A stretch of 64,000 bases of DNA. Origin: Cliona cf. orientalis. Lineage: Eukaryota > Porifera > Demospongiae > Clionaida > Clionaidae. Positions 11,650 to 24,800 of this stretch are shown in pieces. The first letter of the stretch is position 1. Every line of letters begins with the position of its first letter. Below the pieces are notes generated by a model. The model ran no database searches. It was not told where the DNA came from and saw only the letters and a list, made by a program, of their open reading frames with translations. The DNA is taken from positions 26,844,058-26,908,057 of the forward strand of contig OZ005689.1 of NCBI GenBank assembly GCA_963930775.1, read 5' to 3'. The position numbers and the translations under genes are program-made.

Positions 11650-13030
11650 AAGTTTCTCTATGACTTAACTCGAGATGATGGTACTAATCCAAGTCGTTCT
11701 GTCGTCCAGCGATGGCTAAGATCAATAGGAAGTAAGATAAAAGTAGTTCTGCGGTGGACACAAAGAATACATGGTGCACTTGTGAACAGAGCTAACTTCC
11801 TCAAGAGACAGCAGCGGATATTGAAAGGTGGAGCTCCGAGAGCCAGGTTTTTCCAAAACGAATGGAAGCTGAATGTTCAAATTGGGGAGATAGTTACACA
11901 AGCAGAACGCACTCTTTCATCTGAGGTCAGAAAAAAGGCCGAGGAAATAAGGTCATTGGAGGCAGATAAACTACGTCTACAAGAGAAAGTGTGTTCCCTA
12001 TCCACACCTTCTCCTTCATCCTCTCGAGCATCCAAGAGACCACTTGAAGAATTATCAGACAGGCAGCAGAGAAGGCGTAAGCAGCAACGAGTTCAACAGT
12101 GTGAAGACGCCCTAGGATTCCTACGAAAAGAAGGAATAGTCCCCACAAAAATTGAATTTCTGGACATGGGAAGCGGCAGAACAGAAACGATTGAATTGAA
12201 TGCTGATGAAGTAAAAGCAATGTTTGGACCTGGTCCAATGATGCAAGATGATGAAGACCAAATCAACATGATGCTGTTTGTAAAAGACAGATACGATTTA
12301 TCCCAAGATGCATATCATGAGATGGCGAAAATTTGTAAAGAAATGCCAAGACACTACCTTCTGAAAAGAAGAATTGCGGAGTTAAATAAACTGTGGAACA
12401 TAAGGTCAACCCCTAATGGCACATGTGGAGTTCAACAGACTTTAGAAGATCGATTACGTATTCGAGTTTCACCGCCAGCAAGTTTTACATTCAGCTCCTT
12501 TGTTGAAACTTGGCATCTGCTATGGTACTAACATTGGCAAACGATTGCACGTCATTAATTTCACATTCACACTGCTAGATGAAGGATCCCTTGCTCATTC
12601 ATGCGATGGTAATCATACTCTAGCCATCTTCAAGGAACCTGAGAAATATGAATATCTTCGTGACGCCCTTAAGGATATTCGAAATGAAGTTGAAACACTT
12701 AAAATGATCACTGTCGATAGTGTAGAGTACAAAATCAACTACTTCTTAGGGGGTGATTGGAAATTTTTGGCGATCGTCACTGGAATAGACAGTGCCACGT
12801 CTACGTATGCATGCATATGGAACAAATGTCCATCAACAGAGAGGTGTTTAACGGACAAACAATGGTCAGTTATTGATTCATCCAAAGGAGCAAGATCAAT
12901 TGAAGAAAACATTCAACTAAGTGAGAAACCAAGATCACAAAAAAAATTTAATGTAACTAATCACCCTCTATTTCCATCAATCCCACTGAGTAACAACGTT
13001 ATTGATAACCTTCACCTTTTCAAGCTGTAG
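11650..13030 (+). pseudogene. Truncated multicopy transposase-like protein with a DxxH (DNLH) motif
   Basis: The first part (about 11,650-12,525) carries a basic segment, a coiled coil (TLSSEVRKKAEEIRSLEADK) and a conserved block (LFVKDRYDLSQDAYHEMAKI, then MPRHYLLKRRI). A frame change near 12,490-12,520 leads to the second part (GTNIGKRLHVINFTFTLL, KEPEKYEYL, YFLGGDWKFLAIVTGIDS, ACIWNKC, then VIDNLHLF). It stops abruptly at TAG 13,028-13,030, where relatives, as I remember them, continue for some hundreds of residues. The order of a glycine-rich DGTN-like motif, a C-rich finger and DNLH resembles RNase-H-fold transposases with a C/DxxH motif and recalls the zinc region of RAG1/Transib. At the expected DGTN aspartate this copy encodes Tyr. 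The start may be an acceptor at about 11,648 (CTTTCAG) rather than an ATG. Confidence 0.55.
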
Positions 13031-13187
13031 CCTTCTACATCGGCAGAATCAGTGGTATCAATTGACCATTTCTCTATGGATTGCCTCTCTGGCAGCTACT
13101 GGTATTAATAAACACCGCTCTCAAATAGAAGTCATCACTTTCGAATAAATACCACACAAACTTGAGTAACGAAATAAATACGGTATA

Positions 13188-13818
13188 GCTCCAAATTTTC
13201 GTGGTTCAAAATGTTTGTGAAATTGCTGAAAATTCCATGATTGAAAATTTTCGTGATAAAAATTTTGTGATCGCCAGATTTTTTCATGATTACCACCGCG
13301 CTGCAGCATCGGTGCAGACAATTTACCTTGTCGCTCTGCCCACAATTGCACGTGCTCAACATTAGGCTAGCATGCTAGTGTGGACGTGAAGAGAAAAGAA
13401 ACTAGACAAGACTTATACTGGCCTCTCTTTCTGCCTTTAGCACCTTGTCTGTTTGGCCATTAATTTTCTTCAACGTGGTTGTTGGCGGATTCGATACAAG
13501 ATGAAGGATGTTGTTTGGACAAAGATCCTTGCAGATTTGGTAGGTATCTTTTGCTCATTTCTGAAAGTAAGCGTACAGAGTCTGTACATCGTTAGCAGCG
13601 ATTCAATGCTTCATTTCACAGTTCAGGCGTTCATTAGCTGACTAGTATTGCATGCGTACACGTACGCACAATCGCGCTTGCGATGCGCACATGCACACAG
13701 AACGTAGCCACACTCACAATGATACTAAATTTTCGTGAAGAAAATTTTCGTGATCAGAACACAAATCACGAAATTTACGAAAATATTGTGCCACGAAAAT
13801 TTGGAGCTATGCGGTAGG
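13188..13818. mobile_element. MITE of the ACGGTATAGC family abutting the truncated gene
   Basis: Ends are CGGTATAGCTCCAAATTTTCG near 13,190 and its inverted copy ending about 13,818. Subterminal AATTTTCGTG motifs occur repeatedly in both orientations. The terminal hexamer is shared with elements at 20,368 and 37,857. Interior sequence is non-coding and carries CpG-rich AC repeats near 13,660-13,700. Confidence 0.65.
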
Positions 13819-14835
13819 ATCAAGTGAATACTGTATCTGGCTGTGCGCCATACTCCCAGCCCAGATAGCTGGCCACTACATAAACCCCTTGGGCTGTCTG
13901 AACATGTCATCAACCCACTGATGCCCTTACCTTCTATGATAAGCTCTCTTATCCCGACTATAGATTATTATTATGATTCAGTATATCCCCTCCCTGTCTT
14001 ACATTTCGTAACTACAATAGTGTCGTACTCTGGCCATCCTGGCGTGTTTTTCAACATGCAATGTTGAATAACATGGGATATCCCTGGTACAAGCTCAAGG
14101 CTACACTAAAGCATGATATAATATTATGCATTATTTTTTGTTGTACAGGTTATACAATGTCATGATGACCCACGGTTCTAAAGATGATATTGTGACTTAT
14201 GTACTAATTGGTGTAAGCCTCAAGTACTATGATTGAAAATCTGTATTCATAATAATTACTACTCATCATCTAAGTTTGATTGTGTTCTGTTGTCATTAAT
14301 TTTTATCATTTTTATCGTTATTATTTTAATTATCATGTTGATTGGTTTTATTCATCAACTTTTCTAATATTATGATATTCACAATTGAATAGTTTTCCCA
14401 TACTAAACCTACATTCAATACTATTCCAACACTATGCTGACACTTTCCCACCTATAAGATTGGAATAGTGTGGGAAATTCCAATACTTTTCCCAAACACT
14501 TGAGCAATTTCCCACAAAATGGGGTCATACATTACCAGTACTTCTTTGATGATATGAAATGGATCATATGCACACACGCTTTCCAATATTCTTCACATTG
14601 TTTTCTTATACCTACTTTCCAGTAGTGTTGGGGAGAACACTGCTAAGTGTCAATGATAGAATCTCTAGATTTAGTGGTGTGGGATCAAATCTTGCATACT
14701 ATGGCCTTGTGCAATAACGAAACAATAGCAAGACAACTATTGTTCTAGGAGAAAAGGCATGCTTATTACAATGAGATCTCCCCATACAAATGTGTACAAT
14801 ATAGGATTGAAATTCTAGAGCATGGAAACATACAT
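13819..14835. other. Non-coding stretch
   Basis: No gene seen. 14,390-14,520 holds several TTTCCCA/TGGGAAA motifs facing each other, including ACTATTCCAACACTATG and its near-complement, perhaps a degraded fold-back element. Confidence 0.4.
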
Positions 14836-14839
14836 AGGT

Positions 14840-16480
14840 GCGGGATCGTACATAGACTTCTTATGATACAGTGTCTACAATATGTTTGTTTAGATACTGG
14901 ATTTAGGGCCATATCATGCGCATAATAATGTGTAGGTCCCAGGCAGGTATAGGTCGTCAATCTATAATACATTATGCATGTCCCGAGTGATAGTACAGTA
15001 GGTAAAGATGGTCAACATACTTGATATAGATAAATAGAGTAGGAAGCTTAACGATCTGTACCGTCACCTGACATATCTATGCTGTGAGGGAGATCAAAGA
15101 TGTCTAAGTTGCTAAGAAGTGAGTTTGTAGTTGGTACATTGTAGAAAATAAGTTCTTACAAGCTTTTGGATTAATAAAAAGTTGTAGATTTAATATACAT
15201 TACTGAGACATGTCTATAGAGTCTGAGGGGAGTACATGTATGTATTTAAATATGAGAGTGTATATAGTATTGTGTGAGGGAGTTGCCATATTATAGACAA
15301 TGACAAAGTGTGAATGGCAGTAGTGATGTAAGCATGAGGATATGGGATTGCTCATAGATAGTTATCTATTGAGCATCAACAAAAGAGACTAACAACGCTG
15401 TCATGGTAAATGATATCTAATTCATAGCGACCATGGCTGTTATGGGATGTACAAGAAGGTCAGTGCACTTATGCGTAGTGATCAAGACGATCATTACCTT
15501 TGGGGTGGGGTTAGGCAGGGTGCTGTGTGTGTGGGGGGAGTTTGTGGTTGGGGTTGGATTAGGCAGGGTGCTGTGTTTGGGGGGGGGGGGGGAGAGGGTT
15601 TTTTGGAATTAGGATAATTAGGCTGGGTGCTGCGGGATCGTACATAGACTTCTTATGATACAGGATCAACAATAATATTTATCTAGGCACTAGCCGGATC
15701 ATGAAGCGCATGCACATAATATTGTGTAGGCCCCAAGTAGGTATAGGTCGTCAATCTACTATATAATACATTATGCATGTCCCGAGTGCTTGTGGGTAAA
15801 GATGGTCACATACTTGATATAGATAATAAATAGACCAGGAAGCTTAACGATCTGTACCGTCACCTGAGGGAGATCTAAGATGTCTAAGTTGCTAAAAAGT
15901 GACTTGGTTGTTGGTACATTGTAGAAAAGAAAGTACGTATTATGAGAGGGCATAGTATTAGTGAGGGAGTTGGAATATAGTCAATGACAGAGTGTGATAG
16001 AGTAGGAAGATCTGGTGCAGAGGGAGTGGTTTTTGTCACAGGGACCTCTTGGTAGCTACGTACAATTAAGCAGCATTTCCACTAATTTTCTAATTAAAGT
16101 TTACAAACTTATAGCCATGCACACAAAAGGAAGTCTAGAGAAAGGCCATGTATGTGAGGGGTTAGGGGTTGGGTTTCGGGTAAGATCGTTTGTCAGGGTT
16201 AGTCTCAAGGGTTTGTCCATGTTTGAACTTTGGCCTTGTCCGTTCTTTATAGGAGATCCGGTCAACATACTTGCTCTAGAAGGTTAATTAAGGATCTGTA
16301 AAGTCACATGACATGGCTGTGAGGAATCATCTCCAAGTAGAGTTGGTCGTTAGTATAATAATTATAAGAAGTTGTTTGAATTAACAAAAAGGTACGTGAA
16401 TTTAGTAGAATTTGAGACATGCCTAGAGGCTGTTCTAATGTTAGTAGAGTGCATGTGCAAATAGTATTAATGTAAGGGAG
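14840..16480. repeat. Long direct repeat: two good copies and a third diverged copy
   Basis: Copy 1 (about 14,840-15,170) and copy 2 (about 15,631-15,935) both start GCGGGATCGTACATAGACTT and run through GTATAGGTCGTCAATCTA, ATTATGCATGTCCCGAGTG and GATCTGTACCGTCACCTGA, offset by about 791 bp. A third, more diverged copy at about 16,255-16,480 keeps GTCAACATACTTG, GGATCTGTAAAGTCACATGAC and the following GAGACATGCC block that also follows copy 1 at 15,205. I interpret this as an old tandem duplication of a non-coding unit. Confidence 0.75.
15505..15640. repeat. G-rich tandem repeat, about 3 units of 45-60 bp
   Basis: The unit core TTAGGCAGGGTGCTGTG occurs three times with G-runs between, including a run of about 13 G near 15,578-15,592. 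Confidence 0.75.
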
Positions 16481-16539
16481 GTGATGAGTGTATGGGTATG
16501 ACCAATGATGTGAGAGTGAGCACTGCAAATAGGTGATGG

Positions 16540-17010
16540 GAGGGTGTATGATGTGAGGAGTACAAGATGTGAGTGGTATGAGGGTTTAGCCTGGGGAGCA
16601 ATGTGAGTGTGAGTACAAGACGTGAGTGGTGTGAGCTAGGGGTTAGCCCGGGGAGAGGGGTGTGCAAGACGTGAGTGATGTGAGGGGTTAGCCCGGAGAG
16701 CGGGGTGTACAAGCAAGACATGAGTGGTGTGAGGGGTTAGCCCTGGGAGCGGGGTGTGCAAGACGTGAGTGATATGTTAGGGGGTTAGCCTGGGGAGCGG
16801 GGTGGGCAAGACGTGAGTAGTGTGAGGGGTTAGCCCAGGGAGCGGGGTGTGCAAGACGTGAGTGATGTGAGGGGTTAGCCCGGAGAGCGGGGTGTACAAG
16901 CAAGACATGAGTGGTGTGAGGGGTTAGCCCTGGGAGCGGGGTGTGCAAGACGTGAGTGATATGTTAGGGAGTTAGCCTGGGGAGCGGGGTGGGCAAGACG
17001 TGAGTAGTGT
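16540..17010. repeat. Minisatellite of about 47-bp units with a four-unit higher-order period
   Basis: About ten copies of a unit reading GGGGTTAGCCCGGGGAGCGG then GTGTGCAAGACGTGAGTG. Distinctive variants (an extra CAAGACATG; a GATATGTTAGGG version) recur in the same order 187 bp later (16,675 versus 16,862). That shows amplification of a four-unit block. The minus-strand open frames across it are only translated repeat. Confidence 0.9.
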
Positions 17011-17734
17011 ACATGTAGACCTGTTAATGTAGTGTACGTACATGTATGTTACGTGGATGTACATATATGTACCTGTAGGGAGGCAGCTCCTTATATATTA
17101 TGTATAAGTGGTGTTAGTTATTGGGATGGGTAGACTCAGTAGAATACAGTTTAGGAGGTTTGAACATGATTTAATTAGATGACCTCAGGCCTTGCATGAT
17201 CAGGAGAACCCTGGTATATCAAGGAGAAGGCTTCTAAATATAGAGTCCTCCTGTCTTCTTAATTATAAAGAAACCTCCTAAACAGTTTCTAATGCATGCA
17301 ATGCAGACAGCAGCTAGCTGTTACTATATTACTATAAACCACAGTCTGATTTGAATTTTGCTAGGTACACCATCTTGTATGGTAGTTACATGCCCTCTCC
17401 CCCTTGGTGGTCTATAAATCCTTGGTCTAACTAATATTTAGACACTATTTAGTTGCATGGTTTCTATGTGATTTACATGTAGAAGACAGAGAGGTGTATG
17501 TAGAATTCTGAGCAAAGTGAGGGTTCTACTGAGCCATGACAGAAACCAAGTAAACAGTGTTTAACAATTTTAGATCCTATCAACAATGCCCAAAGTTTTG
17601 TACATAAACAAATGCCTAGGTTTTTTTGAGGGAACAATACTGCAATTCAGATCACTATATTTGTTACAAGTATGATGTAAGAGGATAGATACTTCTGTTT
17701 AAGAACAATATTTGTTACAAGCAGGACATATGTG

Positions 17735-18829
17735 TAATTGTTGGTAGTTGCTTAGCAACCAAAGTTTTCATAGGCAATTTGCCGGCTATGGGAAGGGGTT
17801 GGGTCATCATAAAGTAGGCCAATGATGAACAGAGGTCAACTACCAACAAAATAGTTATCTGCCAGTAATTGGGTGCATTCACCATGCATCTCATACACCC
17901 CAATTACTAGCAGATAACTATTATTTGCAATGGTAATTTTTTCACTGTTGGTACAATGTATATGCAGCTGTACCTTACCCACACAGGGGTGTAACTACAC
18001 CTTATAATTATTATGGGAATACTTCCCACTGTAGTAACCAGTAATTAACAGGTAGTGACATATTGGTTTGTAAGTAACATTCTTTGGGTAAGAGCAGTCA
18101 GCTAGCAAAATTTCTGTGGTGGGTATGTATTGGAAGGTATTTGTATGTAGCAATTGGAAGGAGGTATTGTCTTTAGTGCACTGGACCACTGGACTGGAGT
18201 ATTGGACTCACCTTTGACCCCAAAATACCAACTTAAATGGGCATTTCTCATGATTTTGATAACCCTTATGACCCTGAGTAGACATACATATTATAGGTAT
18301 AGAGACCTGCAGTACCAGGTTACTAAAATTAATAGGTCAGGCTCCACACAACATTAAGTAGTACTTGCCTGCCTATAGTACCCACTGAGATGTACATGTA
18401 GAAGGCTAAATTAAGCCTTTTGTGTGCTATTTTTGGGGCCAAAGGCTACTCCAGTAATGCAGTCCAGTGAAAAGAGACTGTGTGGAAGGTCAGAAAGTAT
18501 ACATGTACTACTAGTGAAGTTGTTAGTACATTATGCTGCTCATTGAGGATAGTATGTGGGATTATTGGATGATTGGTTTAACGTTGGTGGTTTATATATA
18601 GTTTGAAGTTTTTGTCTCATACACATAAGTTATCTGACAGCGTTTGGGATGCATGAGATGCATGGTCAAATGCACCCCAATTACTGTCAGACAAGTATTT
18701 TGTTGGTAATTGACATCTATTCATCATTGGCCTACTTTATGATGACCGAAACCTTCCCATAGCCGGCAAATTGCCTATGAAATCTTTGGTTGCTAGGCAA
18801 CTACCAACCAAACAATCTTGTTATACTTA
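17735..18829. mobile_element. Fold-back element with about 190-bp terminal inverted repeats
   Basis: The left arm (about 17,738-17,930) begins TTGGTAGTTGCTTAGCAACC and contains TTTGCCGGCTATGGGAAGG. The right arm (about 18,620-18,826) is its reverse complement at roughly 85-90% identity, including a nested short palindrome around GCATCTCAT. About 680 bp of non-coding DNA lies between the arms. No transposase was found. Confidence 0.8.
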
Positions 18830-20360
18830 GTGTAGTTTTTCAATGTACATGTATCTGTGTGTATTCTATCATTGTTTGGGATTTGTCCACTATGTTAATA
18901 TTTTTCTGATTGTCTCTCTGTTTCTCTCTATCCTGCCCCCACCCCCTTTTTGGGCTTGCCTCCATAGGCTGCATACACCTTGAAACGTTTATTAGCAGTT
19001 GTTCAGTTATTGTGGAGTGATCGTGGGAGAAGAGCCATCCATTTGTCACTACAAAATTCTTTCTGTGTATTGGCTTATCAGTTTTAAGATCACCGCTGAC
19101 ATAGGAGGAGCTGTTCTGCAAGGATCCCACTGCTTTATGTATGATCTTGTCAATCTCCTTATGTTTGATCACCAACAGGTTTGATCAGGTAATCTCAGAC
19201 ATAAGGAGATGCTTGAGTGCATGTGAGAAAACCACCCCTATAATATTATAGTAGTATACTGGGTATAGTATAACAGCCACAGTAATGCCCAATAATCAAA
19301 ATGTGGGTGTATTGTAATTGTATTAGGTTTTTTTTTAATTTTTTTAGAGCTGCTTGAATGAACCATACCTATGCAAAGTGATCAAATAAACCACAATGAA
19401 GTAAAGAGCTCCTCACACCATGCCTATATACATTTCTTGAGATTGGTTGGTGGTAAACCTCATGTTGGTCCATGATCCCTGTTGTTGGTCTACCCTGTAA
19501 TTACCCACACCTCTCCCTGTAAGGAGGGACTCTATGTCACAAAAACAAAAAAACAATAATGCATGTAGCTGTGTTTCATGTCCTGTCAACACTTGGTGCT
19601 GGATTAGCTCAGAAAGTGAAGCGCTCACGGGGTTCTACACAGCACGAGTATTAAGCCTCAATCTTGCTTTACTGGGTAAGCGGTATTTTTTTGAGGTGAA
19701 GCCCGAAGTGTAAAATTTACTTGACGGAGATACACACTCTTTGTGCTTGGTAGTCTCACAAACTAAAACAGATACGAGCATTATTGAAATGCCAAAGTAA
19801 GTTTACCCATTATTTTATTGGGTAAACAACATTTGGTGTGCTAAGCATTATGTAGGAGTTTCCTGCAAGCCTTCATAGAAGTATTGGATGGCCATATTGA
19901 CTGCCTTGGCACCCTAGTCCAGTATAGTAGCAATACTGTCAGACATTTCTGGGTACACTTCCGGGCGTAACGAGGATGGTAAAAATCGCGAGCATAATAA
20001 TGTAGCGTTTCCAGTCCATCTCAAAGATATTGTATAGTCCCTGATCACATGTACAGACACACAGGCTACAAAAACATGATAATATTATTATGGTATAATA
20101 TTCACCTTTTTTAAAAATGCATACACAATCATCTTGCATCATAATATGCACAATGTCATACAGTAGGCTAAAAAAACTAATATGTATCCACTAATTCGTG
20201 ACTTTGTATGCAGTAAAGAAGGAGTCATACTTGGGGTTTCAATGCGGCCATTGGGATTTGTAATTTTATACTATATACAAAGCAAGTATAGCTAAACGCA
20301 GACAGAGCATGGGACCAGAATAATGTATATATAGCCCCACCACTTTTCAAGTATCAGGTG
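18830..20360. other. Non-coding stretch
   Basis: No gene recognised. The span 19,240-19,250 holds an ATAATATTAT palindrome. A weak tRNA-promoter-like TTAGCTCAG motif is at 19,605. Confidence 0.4.
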
Positions 20361-20367
20361 CAGAGCG

Positions 20368-20590
20368 ATATACCGTATAGCCGGAAAATTTGGCGGGAAT
20401 TAAATTTGGCAGTTTGGCAGTCTATATTACAACCGCCAAATTGAAATCCGCCAAATTTCCTACTTGCATATATACGTATGGCGATCCCGTACCGAAACGC
20501 CAAATTTAAATCCACCAATATTCTTGCAATAGCGATTTTGGGCTCGACCGCCAAATTTAATTCCTGCCAACATTTCCAGCTATACGTACG
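20368..20590. mobile_element. Short MITE of the ACCGTATAGC family
   Basis: Starts ATACCGTATAGCCGGAAA and ends with the inverted form TTTCCAGCTATACGTACG. The interior is made of repeated AAATTTGGC / GCCAAATTT motifs in both orientations, so it folds on itself over nearly its full 220 bp. Confidence 0.75.
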
Positions 20591-20599
20591 TTACCACTT

Positions 20600-21670
20600 T
20601 TCCAGAATAAATGTGGTAAATAGTTGTGAAGCACTGTGAGTCACTGATGTGATATTTAATTTTAATGGTTTATCTTGGGTTGATAATGATCATAACATCG
20701 CTTTTATGTTGTCGTCTAATTACAATACAATCTCTATATTCTACAGGATAATATTTAATTACATCTCTGTGAGAGTACATGTACAATATTAGTTTATGAA
20801 CTAACTAAGTGTTGACGAAATGCTGATAACATAGTTGTATAATTATCATAACAAATTATTATTATTATTATTATTATTATGAAATTCAATCATGAATTGT
20901 TTAGCACAATATAATTATGCGATAGTAATACAATCATAGATTATTCATGTGGAGGTATTATTTTGACTACACTAACATGATAATTGTATATCCGTGGTAT
21001 TGATGTTTATGATTAAACCATTCCTGTTTAATTGGATGCCTTCTAACACAATGAGTGTGCAGGATTAGAATAAAGGACCTGGTACGAAGTGGATCTGCAT
21101 GACATTGTAGTATTGTGATATTTTTAGCCAAGTTAACTCAAAATGTCCTGTTTTATAAAAAATTAACATTACCTCATATTTAGAACATACAAATACGGTA
21201 TAAACGTAATAAAACGTAATTTCCTCATTTCACGACCTGCCAGGTAGGCTATAAATGCCTCTAACACACACGGACAGGCATAAAACAGTGTTTTTAAGTA
21301 GATGTGATTATTAATAGATTTGGTACATAATTTGAGGATAATTGAAGGAGTATTATACATTCGTTTGTTATAATATTATATTATGCAATTCAACTGTGGT
21401 GACAATTGTATACAAAGTTCTGTTCGAAGGATGTATTGCAAGGTTTTGTTGGTGAATGTCAACTATGCAAACAATTTGACACTTGTCCACTGTGGAATAG
21501 AATGTTGGCTTGTCAGCCTTTGATCAAAAATGACATTGTCATTAATACAAGTCACATGGATTCAAGGATATTAATGTTCATCACTATTAAAGTAAGTGTG
21601 TACCTTCCACTGATTGGGATCATAATTATTATTGTTACTATGGTTACACGTGTGGCTATATAGTAAATTA
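20600..21670. other. AT-rich non-coding stretch with an (ATT)n microsatellite
   Basis: An ATT microsatellite lies at about 20,854-20,880. A cysteine-rich open frame (21,406-21,663) ends at a possible splice donor but has no recognisable family, so I do not call it as a gene. Confidence 0.5.
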
Positions 21671-21846
21671 TGTCACGTCACACAGGAAATGATATCACAT
21701 TATTACCATTAATTATATTCTTTTGCTATGTATTTAAGCTTATGTACTTCCTAAAATGAAACAGTCTGCTCTTGTGCTGTGATTCTAGTTGAGTGTACTG
21801 GAATAGCTAGCACTGGGGTTGGCTCGCACGGTTGCATGCCGTTACA
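21671..21846 (+). repeat. 5' LTR of the Ty3/gypsy element
   Basis: Begins TGTCAC and ends GTTACA, 176 bp. It is about 96% identical to the copy at 27,966-28,132 apart from one 9-bp length difference. Confidence 0.92.
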
Positions 21847-24800
21847 TGTGGCGACCACCGTCAGGATCTTACCTTGCGAGGTCAATGAGCGAGTAAGAGG
21901 AGTCTGTTCGCGAGGGAAGAACTTTGAGAAGTGGAAAGTTTGTCGCATTTGCTGTGGAGACAGAGGAGATACAAGTCGAGATGTCTGAGGAAGATACAGA
22001 TAGTGTGGTTAAGTCAGTCGAGGAGCTACAAGCCCAAGTCGACGAGCTGCAGCAGAAACTTACCATGGCTGAGAGTGCAATAGATGACAGAGATGGGGAG
22101 CTACGCACTGCTCAGGATGCACTTAAGCGTACGAAGGAGGACGCAGAGAGCGATCTTCGACGAATAGATAGAGAAAAAGGAGCTGATCAGCAAACACGAG
22201 AAAACTCTTGGAGAGATGGAAGACACAGTGAGTAGGCAAGATGAAACAATTAAAACTCTCGAGGATCATTTAGCAGAGTGCAAGCAACTACTGGAGAAGC
22301 AGGAGGTCCAGTTAGAGCTGGCACGACTCCAAGCGTTGGAAACGCTGCGAGGAAAGTTTGACAAGGAGAGAGAGACTTACCTTGATAGAATTCAGCGCCT
22401 GGAGAAGGAGCTGGAGAGTGCAAGGAGGAAAGCAGTGGGACCCTCTACTACTAGCCCTAAGGAGCCTGAGACTCGGAAGCGGGATGATGCCGCTACCTCT
22501 AGGAAAGGTGAGTTGAAGGAGTCTGGGGTGGGTAGCAGGGAGAAGAGTGGCAAGAAAGCCAGTGGTAAAGATGGAGAGGAAGGCAAAGGTGACCCTTTGA
22601 TGGCAGGTAGCACGAGTGGAGAGCATGCTAGTGTGGTTGGCAAGTCTGGTGAGAAAGAGGCTGACCTTGTGGTGGCAGTGCCCTCTAGTGGTGGTGCTGT
22701 TGCAACTGATAAGCATGCTGTTGGGTCACTTAGTGAGGATGAGAGTGAGAAGGGTGATAAGGTCAAGACCACAGATAGTAGTATGCTGTCTGCATCAGAC
22801 AGTAGTGATAGTGCCACAGTGCCTATGGCAGACCCACATGAGACAGAGTTAGTCCAGTCAGTAGCTAAGTTCATACAGGCCCAGACAGACATGATGGCAG
22901 CACAAACTAAAGTGATGGCTGCCCAGAGCCTACCACCTCTTCCCCACTTTAGTGGTGAGGGTAACCTAGTGGGAGAGGATAGCTTCGAGCGTTGGGTAAA
23001 GCATTTTGAGGAGTGGGCCGCGGTTGCGGGTTGGACGGGAGAAGAGAAAAAGTATCGATTGAAGATGCATTTGGATAAGACTGCATTCCAAACCTATTGC
23101 AATTTGCCCAAGGAGACCCAAGGAACTTATAGTGATGTAATATCTGCCTTACGTAAAAGGTTCCAACCAGTGGATATTGAAGAGCTCAGAGGGGCAGAGT
23201 TTTACCAAATGACCCAAACCACTGAAACAGTAGAAGAGATGGGGATCAAGTTGCAGACTACAGCTAGGAAGGCCTTTCCCAGTTTAGTAGGCAAGGAGTG
23301 GGACAGACTGCTCAAGGGAAGGTTTTTCCATTGCCTGGCAACTAAGTGGCAGCGTAAGTTAGATACACCTAAGCCTAAGGAGACGTTTGAAGAGCTATAC
23401 GCCAGAGCCAGGACACTAGAGTGTCATGATCAACAGTTTAGCCAGTCAGCAGCCAACAAGAATGAGCCTCGTAGTAAGAAAAAGAGTAGTGACAAGGATT
23501 CTGGTGAGCCTGCAGGTCAGAGTGCAGCAGGAAAGGCTACTAACACTCCTAGTGAGGGAGTTGGCCAGAAACAATCCAGATCAGATGTATGTTTTTACTG
23601 TGGGAAGCATGGCCACATTGCAAAGTACTGCTTTAAGAGAGGTAGAAAGGGGGGTGGAGCTGAGGCCACTGGAAGAAGTAGCCTGCGCAACGAAGTGTTG
23701 AGCACTGTCACAGATATGGCTGACCAACAGCTAGAGCAAGAGTTAGCTAGTCGTAGACTGAACAGGGAACAAGCCTTGCTAACTGACCCTGAGCCTAGTG
23801 ATGGGGGTAAGGTGAATGTTGTTAAGGGAGCTGTGGGGCCTACCCTAATGCTAGAGCTTTTTGTTGAGGGTTTGCAAGCTACTGCTGTTGTTGATACTGC
23901 TTCCAATTCCACTGTTATTTCCAGACCAATGTTACATAGCATCAAGCGTCATTTAGAGTCTCTAGGCAAGCCTATTCCCAAACTAGAGTTGCCCTGTATG
24001 CCTTTGTATGGGAAAGAAGGGACTAAGGGAAAACCCCTAGACATTACAGCTCAAGTTATGCTTACCTTTTCTTGTGATTGCCACAAGGTCACTGTCCCCA
24101 CCTTTATCCAGCCTGAGAGTGAACAACACTGCCTTATAGGTATGAATGTCATTCCGTTCCTAGGCATTACAGTGAGGAGAGCTAATGGGAAGCCTCTGCA
24201 TGCTGTAGCTGAGCAAGTAGCCCAAGTTAGGTTAATACAGACAACCACAATACCTGGGCAGAAGGGACGGGTATTTGAAGTGCAAGTAGAGAGTGATGGG
24301 TGTGTGGGAGATCAGCTTTTATTTGAGCCTGAGCATCAGAAATTGAGTGAGTTAGGGATCTGGGCACAAGAATCCTTAATAGCAGTGCAGCCCAGTGGGA
24401 AAGCTTTACTATCAATTCAGAATTTTCAAGGGATTTCTGTCAAGCTGGCAGAGGGAGAGCAGTTAGGTGTAGCGAGTCTGTGTGACTTACCCAGATCAGA
24501 AGAGCCTGAGTCTAATCCAGAGCCTACACTGGGGTTTGCTCCGCAAGGGCAGCGTGATAGTACCTGCGCATGCGTGAACACATTACCCAATACCCCAGAG
24601 CGCTACGCCACGTTAATGAAAGTGTTGGACTTGCCAGATGATGTGAACCCTTCTGAAATGAAAGAATTTAATGAATTAATGAAAAAATCTACAGATATCT
24701 TTGCTCTTGATGATAGTGAGCTTGGTTGTACCAATGTAACCTCTCACAGAATTGATACCGGTGATCATCAATCAATCAATCAGATGCCATATCGAACGCC

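Noticed and set aside
16467-16948. Minus-strand open frames rich in NPSHHSRLAHPAP repeats
   Set aside because: They are translations of the 47-bp minisatellite. Unit length is not kept to multiples of three and there is no gene context.
19600-19640. tRNA-like A box (TTAGCTCAGAAAGTGAAGCG)
   Set aside because: No convincing B box or acceptor stem follows. At most a degraded tRNA-derived SINE.
21406-21663. Cysteine-containing frame ending near a GTAAGT
   Set aside because: Too short, two frames compete, and no recognisable domain.
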